DNA from: Erythroxylum novogranatense
Taxonomy: Eukaryota > Streptophyta > Magnoliopsida > Malpighiales > Erythroxylaceae
Assembly (NCBI GenBank): GCA_029891385.1
Contig: CM057228.1
Coordinates: forward strand, 58,721,783-58,785,782
Length of the DNA: 64,000 bases
Direction: 5' to 3'
Of the stretch, positions 21,118-31,657 are shown piece after piece. The translations under genes were made by a program, and so were the position numbers. Numbering within the stretch: the first letter of the stretch is position 1; every line of letters begins with the position of its first letter. The notes under the pieces were generated by a model. That model did no database searches and was not told where the DNA came from. It saw only the letters and a list, made by a program, of their open reading frames with translations.

Positions 21118-23555
21118 TTAATGATGATGGCACTTGAACAGTTCTATCATCATCTTCTTCCAATCATTCATCGTCTCCTTTATTTCGTTGACTTCTCCGC
21201 GTAATTTGCTGATTTCAGCTTGTGAGGCCAGCGGTGAAGAGGATTGATCATTCTCTGCTGAGGGTGAAGTGAACGCAATTGTTGTAGCATATGCGTCCGA
21301 GGGAGGGATGTAATCTTCATTAATCTCAATAGTTGGTGGACGAATGAATACATTTGACTCTGGGATGTCCAAGTCATAGGGAGCAGGTAGCATAAGCAAC
21401 TATCTTCCTTGCAAGGGTATGCCTTCATCTTGTATGGACAGAGTATTAGATAAGGGCCTAATATGCAAAACTGTCTAGACAAGTGATTCAACAAATGTCC
21501 CTGTTACCAGTCTTCCCCTTACTGAACAGTCTTCATTCTTGTCTGTAAAGCTACAGCTAGCTCTGTCTGAAATCTCTGTAGAAGTGCATGCCTCATCAAT
21601 TTTCCGCACTTCTTCTGCAATTTGATCTGCGGCCAGATCATCATTGATTTCTTCTTTAGGAAATAGCTTCGATTTCCCTTTATTCAAATCCAAAGGGTAT
21701 CTTGGCTGAATGTCTGGTACAACCTTTATTATCGAATGTTCTGTGACAGGATAAATAGTGCATGGTCTGCTGGATATTTTTGTGGGGTATGGCTTAGTAG
21801 CTGCATCCGTCAAGACATCGTAGAACATCTTTTTGTCTTCTTTCAATAAATGTCATGTGTCACTATTTATTAAAATAGGTTGTACGATAGCCATTACCTT
21901 CTTTTTTGTTTGATTGCAGATAGCAATAGCAGTCCTCCTCTTGGTAACAACTTTAACCATTCTGATCTTCAACTTGTGTCTTCTCAAAATTCTCGAATAG
22001 TTGTATACAGTTGGACCAGATTCATCGGATTTCTCCTGTGGTATCTGAACCAAGTTTAATTCTGCTGCTGCCTCTGGTTCTGCTTCAATAGGATTCTCCT
22101 GAACTAGGCTTATCTCCTCTGGTTCCTCCTGTTGAGCAGTAGGAATTTCCTGAACTCTGCTATGCTCAATTTCTTTTTCTTTTGAGCAGATTCGTGGTAT
22201 CTTTCTTTCGACTAACCTCCCCAGCAGTGGACACAGTCTTCTTCCGACTAATCTTCTTAGTCTTTTCTTCTGCTTCAGTCAGTCTTGACGATTTCTGCAC
22301 TTGAGATTTTACTTTTTCAGACTCAGATTTTCTCTTCTTCTCAGTCTCTGTAGCCTTTTTGGCTATATCTTCTTCTAGAATAGAGATTAGAGACCTTGTT
22401 GCTTTGGGTGCACGAGATTGAGAACCTTCTGCTTGACTATGCTCTCTGGCTCTCTTTTCTTCTTGTTCCCTCAGAGTCCGAATCCTCGGTGATCTCTTTG
22501 CTTTCTTCGTAATTTCACCCAAAAAAATTTCTCCTTTTCTTTTCGACGCACCTTCTTCTGTCCTCGGAACTGGGTTCACTCTGCTTTGAGGACATGCCTG
22601 TTTATCAACGATCTTCCGATCATTCTTCTTATTTCATCTACAGGCAATCTTATACTTACTTGAGATTGAGATCTTGAAGCGGTGTCTTCTTCGATACACA
22701 CTCCCCCTCAGTTCTTGTTTTCCTTGAAGAGTCTGCTTCTTCTTTACTCACTATCCTCATACCCATTCGTCGTATAGTGATTGAGTCAATAGTACTCTTC
22801 ACAGGTACAATCCTTCTATTTCCTTTGTGTAGAAGGACTCCGGATTCCTTAAAAATCCTTGTAAGAAGCATGCCGTAAGGATAGCTGTTTGTATCCTTCA
22901 TCCCCTTAATCATATAATGGAAGATTAAGAAGGGTAAGTCAATAGGATTGCGATTCAGCAGGTAGAACAAACATTGTTCATCCAGAGTGGTCACTAAATG
23001 CCTTGAACCTACTCTGGGTAAAATGCAATTAAACAAAATAGCATGAAGAACCCTAGCTTTTGGGACCAGACTCGAAGTCTTCCTCTCTGAAGGGTCACTC
23101 ACTCCATACAACTGTCTGCTAACATCTTCTTCATTCATGTTGACCATTGTCATCCATTTAGCCTTGGTTGACAGAGTCTCACCAACCAATGGACAATCGG
23201 TCACCATCCTTATCAGCTCCTTTGTCACAAGAACAGATAGACCGTCTACTGAGGATACAATAGTATTGTCTACAAGTTTAGCACTCTTCAAAAAATCAAA
23301 TACTTCATCGGTGTACACTGGTTCTCGAATCTGGAAGAAATTCCTCAAACCAGCTCTTTCAATCTCAGGTTCTACGTCCATACCATCCTTCCTTAGCGAC
23401 TCAAAATCCACATGTCTTCCGAATATCATAGTTGCCTCCATTGTTTCAGAACGAAAACTAACTCTGGAAAGCTTTTCTTCTAGGGTAGGATGATTGAGAG
23501 AATTTAGAAAGCAAGATGAACCGTCTGTAGATGAGAATAACCGCAATGATTTCAA
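21118..23555 (-). pseudogene. Post-pol extra ORF region of the SIRE-type element
   Basis: Downstream of RNase H lies a broken long ORF in five minus-strand pieces: 23555-22656 (299 residues), 22579-22166 (137), 22053-21853 (66), 21846-21475 (123) and 21399-21118 (93). The first piece is globular (FGRHVDFESLRKDGMD near its N-terminus, then LVPKARVLHAILFNCILPRV, LFYLLNRNPIDLPFLIFHYM and YPYGMLLTRIFKESGVLL). It resembles the plant transposon-associated domain found in ORFs of large plant elements; that match is from memory and needs an HMM search. The second piece is very Lys/Glu/Arg-rich. The last ends in a short coiled-coil-like heptad region (ISKLRGEVNEIKETMNDWKK). SIRE-lineage elements are known for such 'env-like' ORFs. 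No transmembrane segment is evident here. Confidence 0.65.
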
Positions 23556-23703
23556 ACTCAGGCTACTTGAAGGGTCTTATCACACATGCCCTAGAATCAT
23601 CAGGATTCTAAAGATCGTGAAACGTTTCCCTCCAAAACTTGCTTGTCAGAGAAGTTACCAGCTGTAACTCACTGTTTCTGACGCTGTTAGTTTTGACGTC
23701 ACT

Positions 23704-24213
23704 CTAGCCTAACTGTTCGCTTAACATAACCATGTTAAGGTTGCGTCTGATCTTCTGGAATCGTTCTTCACTCAATGGTTTAGTGAAGATGTCTGCCCAC
23801 TGATACTTTGTTTCGATGAACTGTAGTTTAACCACCTTCCTCTGAACATAGTCTCTCAAGAAATGATGACTGACTTCGATGTGTTTCACTCTCGAATGCT
23901 GGATCGGATTCTTTGATAGATTGATTGCACTGGTGTTGTCGCAATAGATTGGAACCTCCTCTTCTTGAACTGAATAGTCTTCAAGTTGATATTTGATCTA
24001 CAACGTTTGTGAACAACAGCTTGCGGCAGACATATACTCTGCTTCGACAGTTGATAGGGCAATTGAGCTTTGTCTCTTGCTTGACCATGAAACTAAGTTT
24101 GAGCCAAGAAATTGACATCCTCCACTTGTGCTCTTCCTTTCGATTATATCTCCGACATAGTCCGCGTCGCAATATCCGATTAACCTGAAATCTTTACCTT
24201 TCTCAAACATTAA
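23704..24213 (-). pseudogene. Copia RNase H, broken
   Basis: Two pieces: 24210-23998 (FRLIGYCDADYVGDIIERKS, STSGGCQFLGSNLVSWSSKR, then ALSTVEAEYMSAASC) and 23889-23704 (KHIEVSHHFLRDYV, KYQWADIFTKPLSEERFQKI). Both are hallmark blocks of plant copia RNase H. They are separated by a frameshift/stop region near 23890-24000. The Asp-Ala-Asp and Glu of the active site are present in the first piece. Confidence 0.9.
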
Positions 24214-25326
24214 TCAAAGATCAGTAGTACCTGCGAGATATCTCATAATCCTCTTAACAGAAATATAATGAGACTCTCTAGGATCGGCCTGAAACCTTGC
24301 ACACAAGCATACACTGAACAATATATCAAGTCTACTTGCTGTAAGATAGAGTAAAGAACCGATTATCTCTCTATACAGGGTTTGATCCACCTTCTTACCA
24401 ATTTCATCTTTCGACAAAAGGTTTGAAGGATGCATCGGAGTAGTCATTGACTTCACATTTTGCATATCAAACTTATTCAACAATTCTTTCACATATTTTT
24501 GTTGATGGATAAAGATTTTCTCTTCAGTTTGATTTACTTGCAACCCAAGAAAGAACTTTAACTCACCCATCATGCTCATTTCAAATTCATTTTTCATTAG
24601 ACTCTCAAACTTCATGCATAATTTCTTTGAAGTAGCACCAAAAATAATACCATCAACATAGATCTGTACAATTATAAATTCATTTTCATAATTCTTCCTA
24701 AAGAGCGTCTTATCAACTTGACCTCTACTAAAACCATTCTCTAGGAGAAAAGTACTCAGACGATCATACCAAGCTCTAGGAGCTTGCTTCAGGCCGTATA
24801 AGGCTTTATGAAGTCTATAGACATGGTCTGGATTTTTAACATCCTCGAAACCAGTTGGTTGCTTAACATACACCTCTTCGTCTATAAAACCATTCAGAAG
24901 GGCACTCTTCACATCCATCTGAAACAGCTTTATATTATGACAAACCGCATATGCTAGCAATATCCTAATGGCTTCAAGTCTTGCTACTGGAGCATATGTC
25001 TCATTGTAGTCTATTCCTTCTTGCTGATTATAGCCTTGTGCTACTAATCTAGCCTTATTTCGACTCACTCTTCCTGATTCGTCTAACTTATTCTTAAAGA
25101 CCCATCTGGTTTCTATAATGGATTTCTTAGGGGGTTTCGGAACTAAAGACCAAACATTATTCCTAGTAAATTGATTCAGCTCCTCTTGCATGGTTAACAC
25201 CCAAGCTTCGTCTCGAAGAGTTTCCTCAACCTTCTTAGGCTCTATTTTAGAGATAAAAGCCACATTAGCTTCTCTTCTGAATCTGGACCTTGTCCTAACT
25301 CCTTCTGAGGTCGCTCCGATAATCAA
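24214..25326 (-). pseudogene. Copia reverse transcriptase with altered catalytic box
   Basis: A 370-residue open frame shows the full plant copia RT: DEAWVLTMQEELNQFTRNNV (39-58), WSLVPKPPKKSIIETRWVFK (59-78), ARLVAQGYNQQEGIDYNETY (92-111), FQMDVKSALLNG with the first catalytic Asp (135-146), LHKALYGLKQAPRAWYDRL, and the YVDD box at 223-226. That box reads YVDG (codon GGT, plus-strand ACC near 24653), so the second catalytic Asp is lost by a single A-to-G change. C-terminal blocks GELKFFLGLQV and YREIIGSLLYLTASRLDI are intact. Start Met is arbitrary: RT is normally part of a longer polyprotein. Confidence 0.95.
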
Positions 25327-25697
25327 CTCTTCTGAATGAGAACTTTTATATTTCCAGTCTCTTTTTCACCTAATAGTTTCGGAATATCTTCAACTTTTCT
25401 TCTTCGAGTACCGTGCTGGAGTTTTGTTGTGTCGCCTAAGTTCTTTGAAGGACCTTCACTCTCCATGTCATCTTCCTTATGGGATTGGGAACTATCATCA
25501 AACTTGACATGGATGGTCTCCTCAACTGTCTTTCAAATAAGGTTGTATACCCGGAATGCCTTAGACGTTAATGAGTAGCCTAGAAAGATTCCTTGATAGG
25601 TCTTTGAATCGAATTTGTCCAACAGCTCCTTTGTATTCAGAATAGAGCAATTGCACCCGAATGGATGAAAGTAAGATATGTTTGGTCTTCTTCCATT
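25327..25697 (-). pseudogene. Copia integrase C-terminal part, left of the LARD insertion
   Basis: It continues the integrase after the LARD: NGRRPNISYFHPFGCNCSIL, LLDKFDSKTYQGIFLGYSLT and SKAFRVYNLI, then a stop and an acidic linker leading to RT. The upstream half ends TPYELW at 31658, so excising 25703-31652 plus one CCATA copy rejoins the canonical TPYELW-N-G-RRPNISYFHPFGC reading. Confidence 0.9.
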
Positions 25698-25702
25698 CCA
25701 TA

Positions 25703-27692
25703 TGTAACACCCTAAATACCCCCTGGGAGGATAAATGGATGCCACCCAAGACAGGACAAACAAATCAAAACGTTTCACACATGCATTTTTAAAAACTTAA
25801 CGTAACACACATATAATACATCTCATAATTTCATAAACAAATCGAAAGAATATTTACAGGCCCAAACAAACCAAACAAAATATATTTTCGCGCAACACAC
25901 AACTCAGACTCTTTTGGCCACTGCGGTTGACTTGTCCCAGTCCTTAATCTCTTAGCTCCGAACCTACACGGGGCAAATCCACCGAGCTAAGCATATAGCT
26001 TAGTGAGTAATAACTAATCTATATTAACCGATTTCAGAAAACAGAAAGAATGCATTTCAGAACAGATTTTTATACTAAACAGAACGGCAGAACATAGGAG
26101 ATCCTTCAGAATCAGAATAATCAATCAGATATCAGAATATAGAACAAATCAAACTATAAATTCATGAACAGAAGTGGGTAACGGGACTTATACAGGAGAT
26201 ACCATAATTAGTATCAGCAGGAGAGACATATGTCTCGATATCGAGACACCAAAGTGTCAAATAACAGAGCAATGCAGATTCTTCTAGGCATGCCTATTTA
26301 CCCACAACTAGACTTAATAGCTTTACAATGTAACAAGATCATTTCAGGTCATTCATGCAGTGCAAATAGCATTCTAATAAATCAATCCTAGACATCATCT
26401 AGTTGACTCACAAAATTTATCATTACCAAAATTTACTTACCTCAAGTACTTTAATCGAAATTTTCTACCTATATTTCAGATCGAAATTATCGACCAGACA
26501 TTTATCAAGACATTATCGAAAGTCCCGACATCGACCTTAAATCGCCTTACTATTTATTGCCTCAAGTCCCGCAATATCTCGGCAAATGGTCGTTCCTCAT
26601 AATAGGAACACATATACAAATTATGATTGTGCATAATTCTTGTATGATAAATGAGTATGATGCATGTTCATGCCAATTTCGGATTCTTCTATCGCTTAAA
26701 AAATATGTATTACTATTCACAAATACGTATTATTACTGTTCACAAATACGTACGGATACTGTTCACTATTCACTATTCACTATTCACTGTTCATCACTAT
26801 GCTGCACTATTCATATACATATTACTATTCACAAATACATATTTATTACTGTTCACAAATACGTATGGATACTATTCACTATTCACTATTTACTATTCAC
26901 TGTTCATCACTATGCTGCACTGTTCATCATCTTCTTCGACTTCCGAAAATTTCTTCTTTTCTTTTTACTTTCTGTCACTTTCCTTTCTTTTCTTCTCAAT
27001 TCTTCTCAATTCTTTTAGCATCATCACTTAAAAAACTAACCTATTTAGCAAGTCTAATCGATCAGAATCATCCAAATCTTCAAATCTGAGAAATCTAAAA
27101 ATTTCCTTCCCCCTTTCTCTTATCCATAAAACCATCCCTAACAGATCATATCTACATCTATGTCTCAACCAACACCAGAAAAGATTCATGATCTAAAGGA
27201 CTAACCTCGTTATTTGCTGCAAAAAAACAGATCGATCGAAAGCAGATGATGAAACCGAAGAGCTCTGGATTTTATGTCGATATCCATTTGTCTCAAAATA
27301 AGTAAGGCCAGCCCACACGTTCATTCGTCCATTTATTAAATTAGTATTATTTGATGAATAGTTAAATAACCAAAAACACACTTATGAATTCTTCTCTCAA
27401 ATAAATACCCAGAAGTTCCAAACAACTTCCAAAATTTCACCAAAAATTCTGTCATAAAATAATGACTTTCAAATAATTGTTCAAAAAATACGAACTACGT
27501 CACCAACAATTTCTAAAATCGTCGAAGTATACAAAAATTCCAAAAATTATCTTAATACAGTCCAAATCAATCCGAAGTTTCATTAAACCAATTTACCCTG
27601 AAAATGCCATGAATGCATGCCAAGATCCAAATAGAAAGCATAAAACGTACCGACTTTCTTTAATATTCTAACCCCTAAAATGGGACGTTACA
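25703..27692 (-). repeat. LARD 3' LTR (left copy)
   Basis: Matches 29641-31652 end to end by eye. It contains an ACTATTCAC/ACTGTTCAC repeat tract (about 26700-26930). Differences from its partner cluster at 26220-26400 and 26560-26700 rather than being evenly spread. Confidence 0.92.
26700..26930 (+). repeat. CACTATTCACTATTCACTGT tract in LARD LTR
   Basis: Short repeats of TATTCAC/TGTTCAC alternate with ACAAATACGTATTATTACT-like units, forming a two-part block repeated twice. Homologous tract at about 30650-30895 in the partner LTR. The open frames of 96-153 residues here arise from the repeat and are not genes. Confidence 0.85.
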
Positions 27693-27704
27693 ACTCTTCC
27701 CTCC
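27693..27704 (-). other. Polypurine tract of the LARD
   Basis: Minus-strand AAGGAGGGAAGAGT-like sequence directly precedes the 3' LTR (plus strand ACTCTTCCCTCC). Confidence 0.75.
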
Positions 27705-27754
27705 TTAAGGAATTTCGTCCTAGAAATTCATACCTGATCCGAATAATTGCGGAT

Positions 27755-27850
27755 ACTGTGGTAACGACTAGTAAAAAAATGGCTAGTAACGGTAAAAAAA
27801 AAACAGCTAGTTAACGGCTCGATAACGGTCAAAAACGGCTAGTTAACAGT
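27755..27850 (+). promoter_or_regulatory. AACGG/GCTAGTTAAC-rich upstream repeat
   Basis: Short repeats of the form GGCTAGTTAACGG recur between the PPT and the TATA box: GCTAGTAACGG, GCTAGTTAACGG, CGATAACGG, AAAACGGCTAGTTAAC. AACGG is the core of plant three-repeat MYB (MSA-type) sites, and CNGTT is the general MYB core. This is suggestive of a promoter-proximal element; no function is proven. Confidence 0.4.
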
Positions 27851-27862
27851 ACAAAAATGTTC

Positions 27863-27870
27863 TATAAATA
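27863..27870 (+). promoter_or_regulatory. TATA box of the LARD-internal antisense cassette
   Basis: TATAAATA in the context TTCTATAAATAGAG is close to the plant consensus and lies 84 bp upstream of the ATG at 27955, leaving room for a short pyrimidine-rich 5' leader. Confidence 0.55.
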
Positions 27871-27954
27871 GAGATCATTCCTTCCTCATTACTTCATCCC
27901 TACACATTCTTTCTTTCTTACCTACCTCAAAATTTCTTCTAACCAAATTGCAAA

Positions 27955-28122
27955 ATGTTATCTGCTATCGCATGCTTTTGTGTAATTCTTATCATTATGT
28001 ATCTTTATCTCGTTCTTAGTGTTAGTGTAGAGCTAAATGACGCTCGCACTTTTTTTTTCTTCTTAGCATTTCCTATGATCCTTCTGTTGCTTATTGGCAT
28101 AGCCTTCGAGCAAGGCATGTAA
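27955..28122 (+). CDS. 55-residue two-hydrophobic-segment peptide ORF, antisense in the LARD
   Basis: I do not recognise this protein. The ORF starts with ATG in an A-rich context (GCAAAATG, A at -3) and ends TAA. Residues about 3-24 (AIACFCVILIIMYLYLVL core) and 33-51 (FFFFLAFPMILLLLIGIA core) are strongly hydrophobic, separated by a short polar loop VELNDART, with a charged/polar tail FEQGM. That predicts a small hairpin membrane peptide. Context is gene-like: TATAAATA 84 bp upstream, a CT-rich leader, and AATAAA at 28146-28151, 24 bp after the stop. It lies on the strand opposite to the element's own transcript and is the only gene-like unit in the LARD interior. It may be a captured host gene, an element-specific accessory gene, or chance; the combined layout makes chance less likely but not excluded. 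Confidence 0.5.
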   Translation: MLSAIACFCVILIIMYLYLVLSVSVELNDARTFFFFLAFPMILLLLIGIAFEQGM

Positions 28123-28145
28123 TTTTTTTTTTTTCATCAGGGAAA

Positions 28146-28151
28146 AATAAA
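28146..28151 (+). terminator. AATAAA polyadenylation-signal-like hexamer
   Basis: AATAAA follows the 55-codon ORF after a T-run. It fits a compact 3' end, but AT-rich DNA produces this hexamer often. Confidence 0.3.
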
Positions 28152-29623
28152 TGTTTTACTTTCACTTTCGGACTCAATAACGCCACTAGAACCAAATGCA
28201 TCTCATACCACCAAATATCATAGCAAAGCACTATAGCCACAAAACCAATGTTTCTTCACATAGGTACATAACTCATTTCCTAAGGAACATCATATGAACC
28301 AATCATCAGTCAAAAGGTTCAATCAAAGAAACCTAATATCAGATAGCATCTCATGATCGATCATATAACTCGTCACCTTATTCCACCAATGTCCTGACAT
28401 ACAGTCACATGCATCTCCCTCCGAACACATTACATTCACATCGCTACAGTGGTAATACAATTAACTCATGTGCCTTCTCTACAGCATCAGATACACACAA
28501 ACGTACCAGGATAGTACTCATTCAAACAATTCATAAACCTTCAGTTCTTTTATTCATTGACTCCGTATCGTATTCCATCAATACCGCAAACTATTCGACA
28601 TGTGTCACTACACCTACTGTGTCTCCAAGCTTTCAAAGCTATGGCAGTAAGTTTTATCAACTAATCACCTCACGCGACATCATTTGTCTCTATGCATACA
28701 AAAAAAAAATTTCTCTTCATTCCTGCAAAACATGAATGATTTCACCCAAGTTCACTTATCAACATTTGTTCTCAATTGATCTTGGACAAAACTTCTCTTT
28801 TATTCGTTCCTTATTTCTATCTCATCTTTCGATTGTCATTTATTTCGTCTTTCATAAGTATACATTCACGCAAGTCAGAATAAAATTCTAGAAACTGAAC
28901 CATTCCAATCTTTTGCCACAAATTTGCCAATATCTCAAAATGCACCAAAATTGATCTTAAGAATCACACTTTCAAACTAGTATTCTTATTTTAACTTTGC
29001 CATTTTTTTTTCTTTTCCCGAAAATCGGGCAGCATAACGGCTGTATTTTATCCAGCCCAAAATTTGCAATGATCAAACGCACTTCTCTAATGCTCACACA
29101 ATAACCAGAATCATCGGACCTCCCGTCCGGAATCCAACATCAGCAAACAATGCAATGCTATAATCGAATCTCAATACCCAATGCATTCACCAATACAAAT
29201 GCATTACCTCATTATTTGTTTATTTGACATCTTAGCTTCCTGAGCTAAAAATACATATCGAAAATCAAACTCGTACTTCTTGAACATACTGACATAGAAT
29301 TCATTACAGACCTAACTCCGTCTAACCATAATAAGCATGTGTACATGCTCGTTCAACAGTCTATTCAACTTCCCATGTTTGAATCGCATCAATTCAGACA
29401 CTTACGACATGTAACCATCATGACATTCTACTATCGAACCCATTCTTATAATCTTATCCAGAATCACAAATTCTCAACTACCTCATCAACAATCTTATGA
29501 ATCTTTTCATACGGACATTCTAGAACCAAAACATGGGACAAACCGCATTAGGCCAGACACAACTCTTCTATTCAAGTACAAGCAATAGTTAAGCGCTGGT
29601 TAAACCAGAATCGCCTAAACCAT
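28152..29623. other. Rest of LARD interior, non-coding
   Basis: No convincing coding frame. The segment at about 29010-29170 contains CGGGCAGCATAACGGCTGTA and the CGGACCTCCCGTCCG hairpin, closely resembling 50600-50750 inside the array LTRs. This links the two element families. A small open frame at 28409-28735 has no recognised domain. Confidence 0.6.
29115..29129. other. CGGAC-CTCCC-GTCCG hairpin in LARD interior
   Basis: Five-bp stem and 5-nt loop; same sequence as in the array LTR at 50709-50723. It lies about 510 bp from the PBS side of the interior. Confidence 0.6.
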
Positions 29624-29635
29624 GCTCTGATACCA
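29624..29635 (-). other. Primer-binding site of the LARD
   Basis: The minus strand reads TGGTATCAGAGC, 5 bp inside the right LTR boundary at 29641, complementary to initiator tRNA-Met. Confidence 0.92.
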
Positions 29636-29640
29636 AAAGA

Positions 29641-31652
29641 TGTAACACCCTAAATACCCCCTGGGAGGATAAATGGATGCCACCTAAGACAGGACAAGCA
29701 AATCAAAACGTTTCACACATGCATTTTTAAAAACTTAACATAACACACATATAATACATCTCATAATTTCATAAACAAATCAAAAGAATATTTACAGGCC
29801 CAAACAAACCAAACAAAATATATTTTCGCGCAACACACAACTCAGACTCTTTTGGCCACTGCGGTTAACTTGTCCCAGTCCTTAATCTCTTAGCTCCGAA
29901 CCTACACGGGCCAAATCCACCGTGCTAAGCATATAGCTTAGTGAGTAATAACTAATCTATATTAACCGATTTCAGAAAATAGAAAGAATGCATTTCAGAA
30001 CAGATTTTTATACTAAACAGAACGGCAGAACACAGGAGATTCTTCAGAATCAGAATAATCAATCAGATATCAGAATATAGAACAAATCAAACTATAAATT
30101 CATGAACTGAAGTGGGTAACGGGACTTATACAGGAGATATCATAATTAGTATCAGCAGGAGAGACATATGTCTCGATATCAGGAGACACCAAAGTGTCAA
30201 ATAACAGGAGCAGCTGCAGACCCTTCTAGGCATGCCTATTTACCCACAACTAGACTTAACAGCTTTACAATGTAACAAGATCATTTCAGTCATTCATGTG
30301 CAGGCAAATAGCACTCCCAATAAATCAATCCTAGACATCATCTAGGTTGACTCACAAAATTTATCATTACCAAAATTTACTTACCTCAAGTACTTACACT
30401 GAAATTTTCTACCTATATTTCAGATCGAAATTACCGACCAGACATTTATCAAGACATTATCGAAAGTCCCGACATCGACCTTAAATTGCCCTTACTATTT
30501 ATTGCCTCAAGTCCTAAGAATATCTCGGCAAGGGTCGCTCCTCTATAATAGGAACACAGATACAAATTATGATCAGGTATAATTATCGTATGATAATGAG
30601 TATGATGCATGTTCATGCCAATTTTCGGATTCTTCTACTGTTTAAAAATACGATTATTACTATTCACAAATACGTATTATTACTGTTCACAAATACGTAT
30701 GGATACTGTTCACTGTTCACTATTCACTATTCATTATTCACTATTCACTGTTCATCACTATGCTGCACTGTTCATATACGTATTACTATTCACAAATACA
30801 TATTATTACTGTTCACAAATACGTACGGATACTGTTCACTATTCACTATTCACTATTCACTATTTATCACTATGCTGGACTGTTCATCATCTTCTTCGAC
30901 TTCCGAAAATTTCTTCTTTTCTTTTTACTTTATGTCACTTTCCTTTCTTTTCTTCTCAATTCTTCTCAATTCTTTTAGCATCATCACTTAAAAAACTAAC
31001 CTATTTAGCAAGTCTAATTGATCAGAATAATCCAAATCTTCAAATCTGAGAAATCTAAAAATTCCCTTCCCCCTTTCTCTTATCCATAAAACCATCCCTA
31101 ACAGATCATATCTACATCTATGTCTCAACCAACACCAGAAAAGATTCATGATCTAAAGGACTAACCTCGTTATTTGCTGCAAAAAAACAGATCGATCGAA
31201 AAGTGTATGATGAAACCAAGAGCTCTGGATTTTATGTCGGTATCCATTTGTCTCAAAATAAATAAGGCCAACCCACACGTTCATTCGTCCATTTATTAAA
31301 TTAGTATTATTTGATGAATAGTTAAATAACCAAAAACACACTTATGAATTCTTCTCTCAAATAAATACCCAGAAGTTCCAAAAAACTTCCAAAAATTCAC
31401 CAAAAATTCCTTCATAAAATAATGACTTTCAAATAATTGTTCAAAAAATACGAACTATGTCACCAACAATTTCTAAAATCTTCGAAGTATACAAAAATTC
31501 CAAAAATTATCTTGATACAGTCTAAATCAATCCGAAGTTTCATTAAACCAATTTACCCTGAAAATGCCATGAATTCATGCCAAGATCCAAATAGAAAGCA
31601 TAAAACGTACCGACTTTCTTTAATATTCTAACCCCTAAAATGGGGCGTTACA
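29641..31652 (-). repeat. LARD 5' LTR (right copy)
   Basis: Starts TGTAACACCC, ends GGGGCGTTACA; TSD CCATA follows at 31653. It is the 5' LTR because the PBS abuts its left edge in minus orientation. It contains the second ACTATTCAC tract (about 30650-30895). Confidence 0.92.
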
Positions 31653-31657
31653 CCATA

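Larger units (their letters stand above)
25703..31652 (-). mobile_element. LARD-like Ty3-related element without gag/pol
   Basis: LTRs at 25703-27692 and 29641-31652 (about 2.0 kb each, TGTAACACCC...GTTACA) enclose 1948 bp. The perfect TSD CCATA lies at 25698-25702 and 31653-31657. A PBS for initiator tRNA-Met sits next to the right LTR and a purine tract next to the left LTR, giving minus orientation. No gag, protease, RT or integrase trace is visible, so it is a large non-autonomous derivative needing proteins in trans. The PPT-proximal sequence (AAGGAATTTCGTCCTAGAAATT in two parts near 27708-27728) resembles that of the array at 54360, implying a chromovirus helper. It carries an antisense ORF cassette. 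Confidence 0.92.

Noticed and set aside
23137..23493. 118-residue plus-strand open frame
   Set aside because: Antisense shadow of the 299-residue extra ORF of the copia element.
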